From positions 119,083-183,082 of the forward strand of contig CALGUG010000028.1 in assembly GCA_937902315.1 (NCBI GenBank): 64,000 bases of DNA. Reading direction: 5' to 3'. Every line of letters starts with the position of its first letter. Within the stretch, counting starts at the first letter, position 1. Below are positions 61,381 to 64,000 of this stretch, piece by piece. Both the position numbers and the translations under genes were made by a program. This DNA comes from an uncultured Chloroflexales bacterium. Lineage in GTDB: Bacteria; Chloroflexota; Chloroflexia; Chloroflexales; Chloroflexaceae. The notes below the pieces were generated by a model. The model was given only the letters and a program-made list of their open reading frames with translations, was not told the DNA's origin and made no database searches.

Positions 61381-62895
61381 CTACTCTTCGGTGAGACCCA
61401 GCAGCTTCGCCATCGAAATGCGCTGAAGCTTGCCAGTCGCACCGCGAGGCAAGGCTTCCAGAATATGAAACTTTCGCGGCACCTTAAACTCGGCCAACAA
61501 ACCGCTGCAATACTTGCGCAGTTCGGCCTCGCTGACCTCCTCTTTCAAGACCAAGGCAGCGTGTACCTCTTCGCCCAAGGTTTTGTGGGGCACGGCAAAA
61601 GCGAGCGCTTCGGCGACTGCGGGGTGGCGCAGCAGCACATCGTCGATCTCAAGGGGCGAAATCTTCTCACCGCCACGGTTAATCAGCTCCTTCAAGCGGC
61701 CGGTCAAAACCAAATAGCCATCGTCATCGATATAGCCTTGGTCGCCCGTGCGGAACCAGCCATTAGTAAAGGCGGTCGCATTGGCCTCGGGATTGTTCTC
61801 GTAACCGTCGACCACGTTCGGGCCGCGCACCACCACTTCGCCCTTGGTATTGGCGGGCAACATCGTTCCAGCCTCATCCATAATCGCGACATCGACCCCA
61901 AAGCCATAGCCGACCGATCCGGCCTTGTGGGGCTTCGGCGGCAGCGGGTTCGAAGCCATCTGGTGAGAAGCCTCGGTCATACCATACGATTCGAGCACCG
62001 GCGCGCCAAAGGTCTCTTCCAGCCGTTCTAAAACCACCGGAGGCAGAGGAGCGCTGCTCGAGCGAATGAAGCGCAGCGGATTGGCCTTAATGATATCGAT
62101 ATTGCGCTCGGCGCGGGCCAGCAACATCTGATGCATCGTCGGCACAGCCGAATACCAAGTCGGCTTGTAGGTCGCCAGCCACTGCCAAAATTCAAGCGCG
62201 CTGAAACCAGCCGGACAAACCACGCTACCGCCCGAAGCCAAGGTCGAAAGCATAGAGGCCACGATTCCGTGGATGTGGAAGAGTGGCATCACACACAGCG
62301 AGGTATCGCTGGGAGTAAGCTGATAGGTCGAGATGATATTTTTAGCTGAAGCAACCAAGTTACGATGGCGAATCGGAACACGTTTCGGACGGCTGGTCGT
62401 TCCGCTGGTGTGCAGAATCATGGCCACATCGTCGCGCTCGGCGTACTCGATGCTGCGCGCCGCAAAGCCTCCGCGCTCTAGCTCGAAACGTAGGCTACCA
62501 TCTTCTTGGGGAACTGCGCTGATAATCGCCATGTCGGGCCGTGCAGCCGCGTGAGCCGCCTCGATGCTGTTGGGCGAGGTGATCAGAGCTTTGGCTTGGG
62601 TATCGTCGTAATAGAAGGCAAACTCTTCCTGCTTATACTTCGGATTGAGGGGAGCAGCCGTCGCACAGCTTGCCACCGCCAAAAAGGTCAAGATCAGATC
62701 AGGACCATTTTGCATGGCGATTGCGACTCGATCGCCCCGGCCAAGCCCAAAACTGTGCAGGCTCGCCACCAATCCTTCAATATTTTCGACCAACTGTCGG
62801 TAGCTCAAACTGGGGCGCTCAGGAGCCAGCAGCGCCGTATGCGACTGATCTTCGACTGAACGCAAAAGGGCAAGCAGTGTATCTTCGTTCGACAT
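61381..62895 (-). CDS. Acyl-CoA synthetase, oxalate-CoA ligase-like (AAE3/Pcs60 type)
   Basis: A 504-residue ANL-superfamily adenylating enzyme. The ATP-binding P-loop is ILHTSGTTSRPKRVP, with further motifs VPTMHQMLLARAE, ESYGMTEASHQMASNP, GWFRTGDQGYIDDDGYLVLTGR and LINRGGEKISPLEIDDVLL, and the C-terminal Lys in PRGATGKLQR. LRFIRSSSAPLPPVVLERLE, SNPLPPKPHKAGSVG and GPNVVDGYENNPEAN are strikingly close to plant and yeast oxalyl-CoA synthetases (AAE3, Pcs60). It would activate oxalate or another short dicarboxylic acid. GAGG precedes the ATG; the reductase follows closely downstream. Confidence 0.88.
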   Translation of the reverse strand: MSNEDTLLALLRSVEDQSHTALLAPERPSLSYRQLVENIEGLVASLHSFGLGRGDRVAIAMQNGPDLILTFLAVASCATAAPLNPKYKQEEFAFYYDDTQAKALITSPNSIEAAHAAARPDMAIISAVPQEDGSLRFELERGGFAARSIEYAERDDVAMILHTSGTTSRPKRVPIRHRNLVASAKNIISTYQLTPSDTSLCVMPLFHIHGIVASMLSTLASGGSVVCPAGFSALEFWQWLATYKPTWYSAVPTMHQMLLARAERNIDIIKANPLRFIRSSSAPLPPVVLERLEETFGAPVLESYGMTEASHQMASNPLPPKPHKAGSVGYGFGVDVAIMDEAGTMLPANTKGEVVVRGPNVVDGYENNPEANATAFTNGWFRTGDQGYIDDDGYLVLTGRLKELINRGGEKISPLEIDDVLLRHPAVAEALAFAVPHKTLGEEVHAALVLKEEVSEAELRKYCSGLLAEFKVPRKFHILEALPRGATGKLQRISMAKLLGLTEE

Positions 62896-62984
62896 CTAAA
62901 CCTCGGTTATGCATAACATGCAAACGCCAACAAAGCAGCATATGCATTACATTCCTCGTTCCGGTGTCCTAAGTATACCCCAAA

Positions 62985-63018
62985 ACAACAAACCGACGAA
63001 CTGTTTCCAGCTCGTCGG
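62985..63018 (-). terminator. Terminator-like hairpin after the DUF4126 gene
   Basis: On the leftward strand CCGACGAGCTG pairs with CAGTTCGTCGG (one mismatch), followed by TTTGTTGTTTT. It lies about 154 nt after the DUF4126 stop. Confidence 0.65.
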
Positions 63019-63170
63019 CCCGCAGATCTAAGGCTTTTCCAGTTAATACTCGCTCCGCTTATTCAGGGTTACGCTTTGGCGGCAAGCTTCTCTAGCCCCC
63101 ATGCGGTCCTCACCGCGTCCGCCTACGGCTATCAACATCCCGCCCAACAAATTGGGCGTCTAGCTGTGCT
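63019..63170. repeat. TAGCC repeat copy 17
   Basis: Reverse copy, core 63114-63131, with CTTTGGCGGCAAGCTTCTC and CCCATGCGGTCCTCACC matching copies 2 and 9. It fills the gap between the DUF4126 gene and its terminator-like hairpin. Confidence 0.75.
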
Positions 63171-63171
63171 G

Positions 63172-63741
63172 CTAGCCGCTGCGTGCTCGCTTCCAAATTC
63201 CCATGGTGCGGCGCAAAACAACAAAGAGCAGCACCGCCAAGCCGATGATAAGCAAGGTGGCGATGATCGGTAGCAACACCGCCAAAACCGCAAGAATGAA
63301 CGAAACGACATCTTCGAGAAAGCTCAGCACAGGGTTCGCGGTTCCAGCGGTGGCCGTCGTCGCCACAGGGCGCACCGAAGCCCGCACTGTATGGGTCGTT
63401 CCCGCCACGATCAGACCAGCGATGCCCGCCAATAAAGGGCTGAGCTCGCCCACCGAGCTATTAGCCGCGATAAAGACCAGCGCGCCAGCGACGGGTGTGA
63501 TCACCATGCCAGCTGCATGCAACATATGGTCGACAGCTGGAATCTTATCGCCCACAAAATCTAAAATCGCTAAAACAGCCAAAACAATCAATACCAACGG
63601 ATGCGCGATCACCGAATATGGCTCTTGAAGCTGAATCCAATCTAAACGGGCCATAATACCAACAACCAACAACGGGATATAGGCGTTTAGGCCGGTGGCG
63701 GTAGATAAGCCAAATGCTTGTAGAAAGCTATAAAGTGCCAT
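63172..63741 (-). CDS. DUF4126 membrane protein
   Basis: A 189-residue protein with four to five hydrophobic segments. STATGLNAYIPLLVVGIMARL, LDFVGDKIPAVDHMLHAAGMVITPVAGAL and GGLIVAGTTHTVRASVRP-like AGTTHTVRASVRP blocks define DUF4126, a family of unknown function found in many bacteria. The basic C-terminus (RRTMGIWKRARSG) is cytoplasmic. A strong AAGGAGG site precedes the ATG. It lies downstream of the rRNA operon end and is read in the same direction but after an apparent terminator. Confidence 0.88.
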   Translation of the reverse strand: MALYSFLQAFGLSTATGLNAYIPLLVVGIMARLDWIQLQEPYSVIAHPLVLIVLAVLAILDFVGDKIPAVDHMLHAAGMVITPVAGALVFIAANSSVGELSPLLAGIAGLIVAGTTHTVRASVRPVATTATAGTANPVLSFLEDVVSFILAVLAVLLPIIATLLIIGLAVLLFVVLRRTMGIWKRARSG

Positions 63742-63870
63742 TGTGCTGCCTCCTTAACGACCTTCAAGAGCCTGATATTCAGCCTAGCAGTTGGTATGAC
63801 GAACAAACGCACCAAAAAGTGCACACTCTCTATACGTAAAATCGCTGCAAAAGTTCCAAAAAATGGGCAT

Positions 63871-63907
63871 AAAAAAACAGCGATATGCATAAAACATACC
63901 GCCGCTT
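63871..63907 (-). terminator. Terminator of the rRNA operon
   Basis: On the leftward strand an imperfect AGCGGCGGTATG/CATATCGCT stem is followed by GTTTTTTT, about 32 nt past the 5S 3' end. Confidence 0.6.
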
Positions 63908-63938
63908 TCGATTGGATGATACGTTACGAGAGAGTAAG

Positions 63939-64000
63939 TGGGACCGGCGCATAGACCTTCTCTCCCAAGGGCTATGCCCTCAGTACCAGTGGCGCTGCAG
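63939..64000 (-). rRNA. rrf: 5S ribosomal RNA, 3' part (truncated by window edge)
   Basis: The complement of this segment reads CAGCGCCACTGGTACTGAG, then CCCTTGGGAGAGAAGGTC and GCGCCGGTCCCAC, which is the conserved 3' half of bacterial 5S rRNA (loop D/E region GGTACTG and GGGAGAG). The 5' half lies beyond the right edge, implying a leftward rRNA operon whose 23S gene comes next. Confidence 0.88.

Noticed and set aside
1..64000. tRNA genes
   Set aside because: No TTCGAATCC/TTCAAATCC T-arm with a matching cloverleaf was noticed on either strand in the gaps; a tRNAscan run would settle this.

Overview
The window is a bacterial chromosome segment, most likely from a member of the Chloroflexota (Herpetosiphon/Anaerolineae-like, exact genus not resolvable by eye). 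Pointers are the secreted proteins ending in a YLPxxR-type tail, the VCBS/FG-GAP and TolB-like lipoprotein or exported families, a PP2C-like domain fused to a membrane-anchored propeller, and coding sequence of moderate-to-high GC separated by unusually long, repeat-filled intergenic spacers.

Layout. 0-3 kb: a truncated lipoprotein and a membrane-anchored TolB-like propeller. 3-4.6 kb: guaB with a hairpin leader. 5-19 kb: carbohydrate region with a GH2 glycosidase, an MFS exporter and a leftward cluster LacI regulator - sugar-binding lipoprotein - two ABC permeases - GH127 beta-L-arabinofuranosidase, with two LacI-type operators in front of it. 18.8-22.2 kb: an orphan putative immunity protein and a clostripain-family lipoprotein. 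22.5-29 kb: an ABM monooxygenase, an OleD-like reductase, a metallo-beta-lactamase-fold hydrolase, a KAS III-like condensing enzyme, a TetR regulator and a cytochrome P450; this looks like a small lipid or secondary-metabolite locus, and the TetR gene and the P450 gene share an operator. 29-34.3 kb: two paralogous secreted VCBS proteins. 34.9-43.9 kb: uridine kinase and a cell-surface polysaccharide cluster (three GT4, one GT2, a GT-C-like membrane protein, a Wzx-type flippase, an FkbM methyltransferase). 44-51.7 kb: a pseudophosphatase-propeller protein, a TerC family protein, a divergent EamA exporter/Lrp regulator pair and a TPR protein. 51.7-58 kb: a UDG-like protein, an AI-2E family permease, DUF2231, PlsC and a secreted metalloprotease. 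58.7-62.9 kb: a leftward operon of an oxalate-CoA-ligase-like enzyme, a PanE-like reductase, a small protein and L-fuconate dehydratase. At the right edge lie DUF4126 and the 3' end of a 5S rRNA gene, so a leftward rRNA operon probably sits just outside.

The most striking non-coding content is a dense layer of dispersed repeats that fills nearly every long intergenic gap: (1) a MITE of up to about 224 bp with CTGTACATTAGCC-type inverted ends and 9-10 bp target duplications, inserted into REP-like palindromes; (2) a second MITE with ATACCAAATCCG ends; (3) a roughly 90-bp element with the core TAGCCGTAGGCGGACGCG, 16 intergenic copies plus one match inside a coding region; (4) REP-like CCCTTCTCCCGC palindromes; and (5) long hairpins whose arms differ between copies yet stay self-complementary and which sit as a removable module inside both MITE types. 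No tRNA, CRISPR array, intact transposase or prophage was seen.
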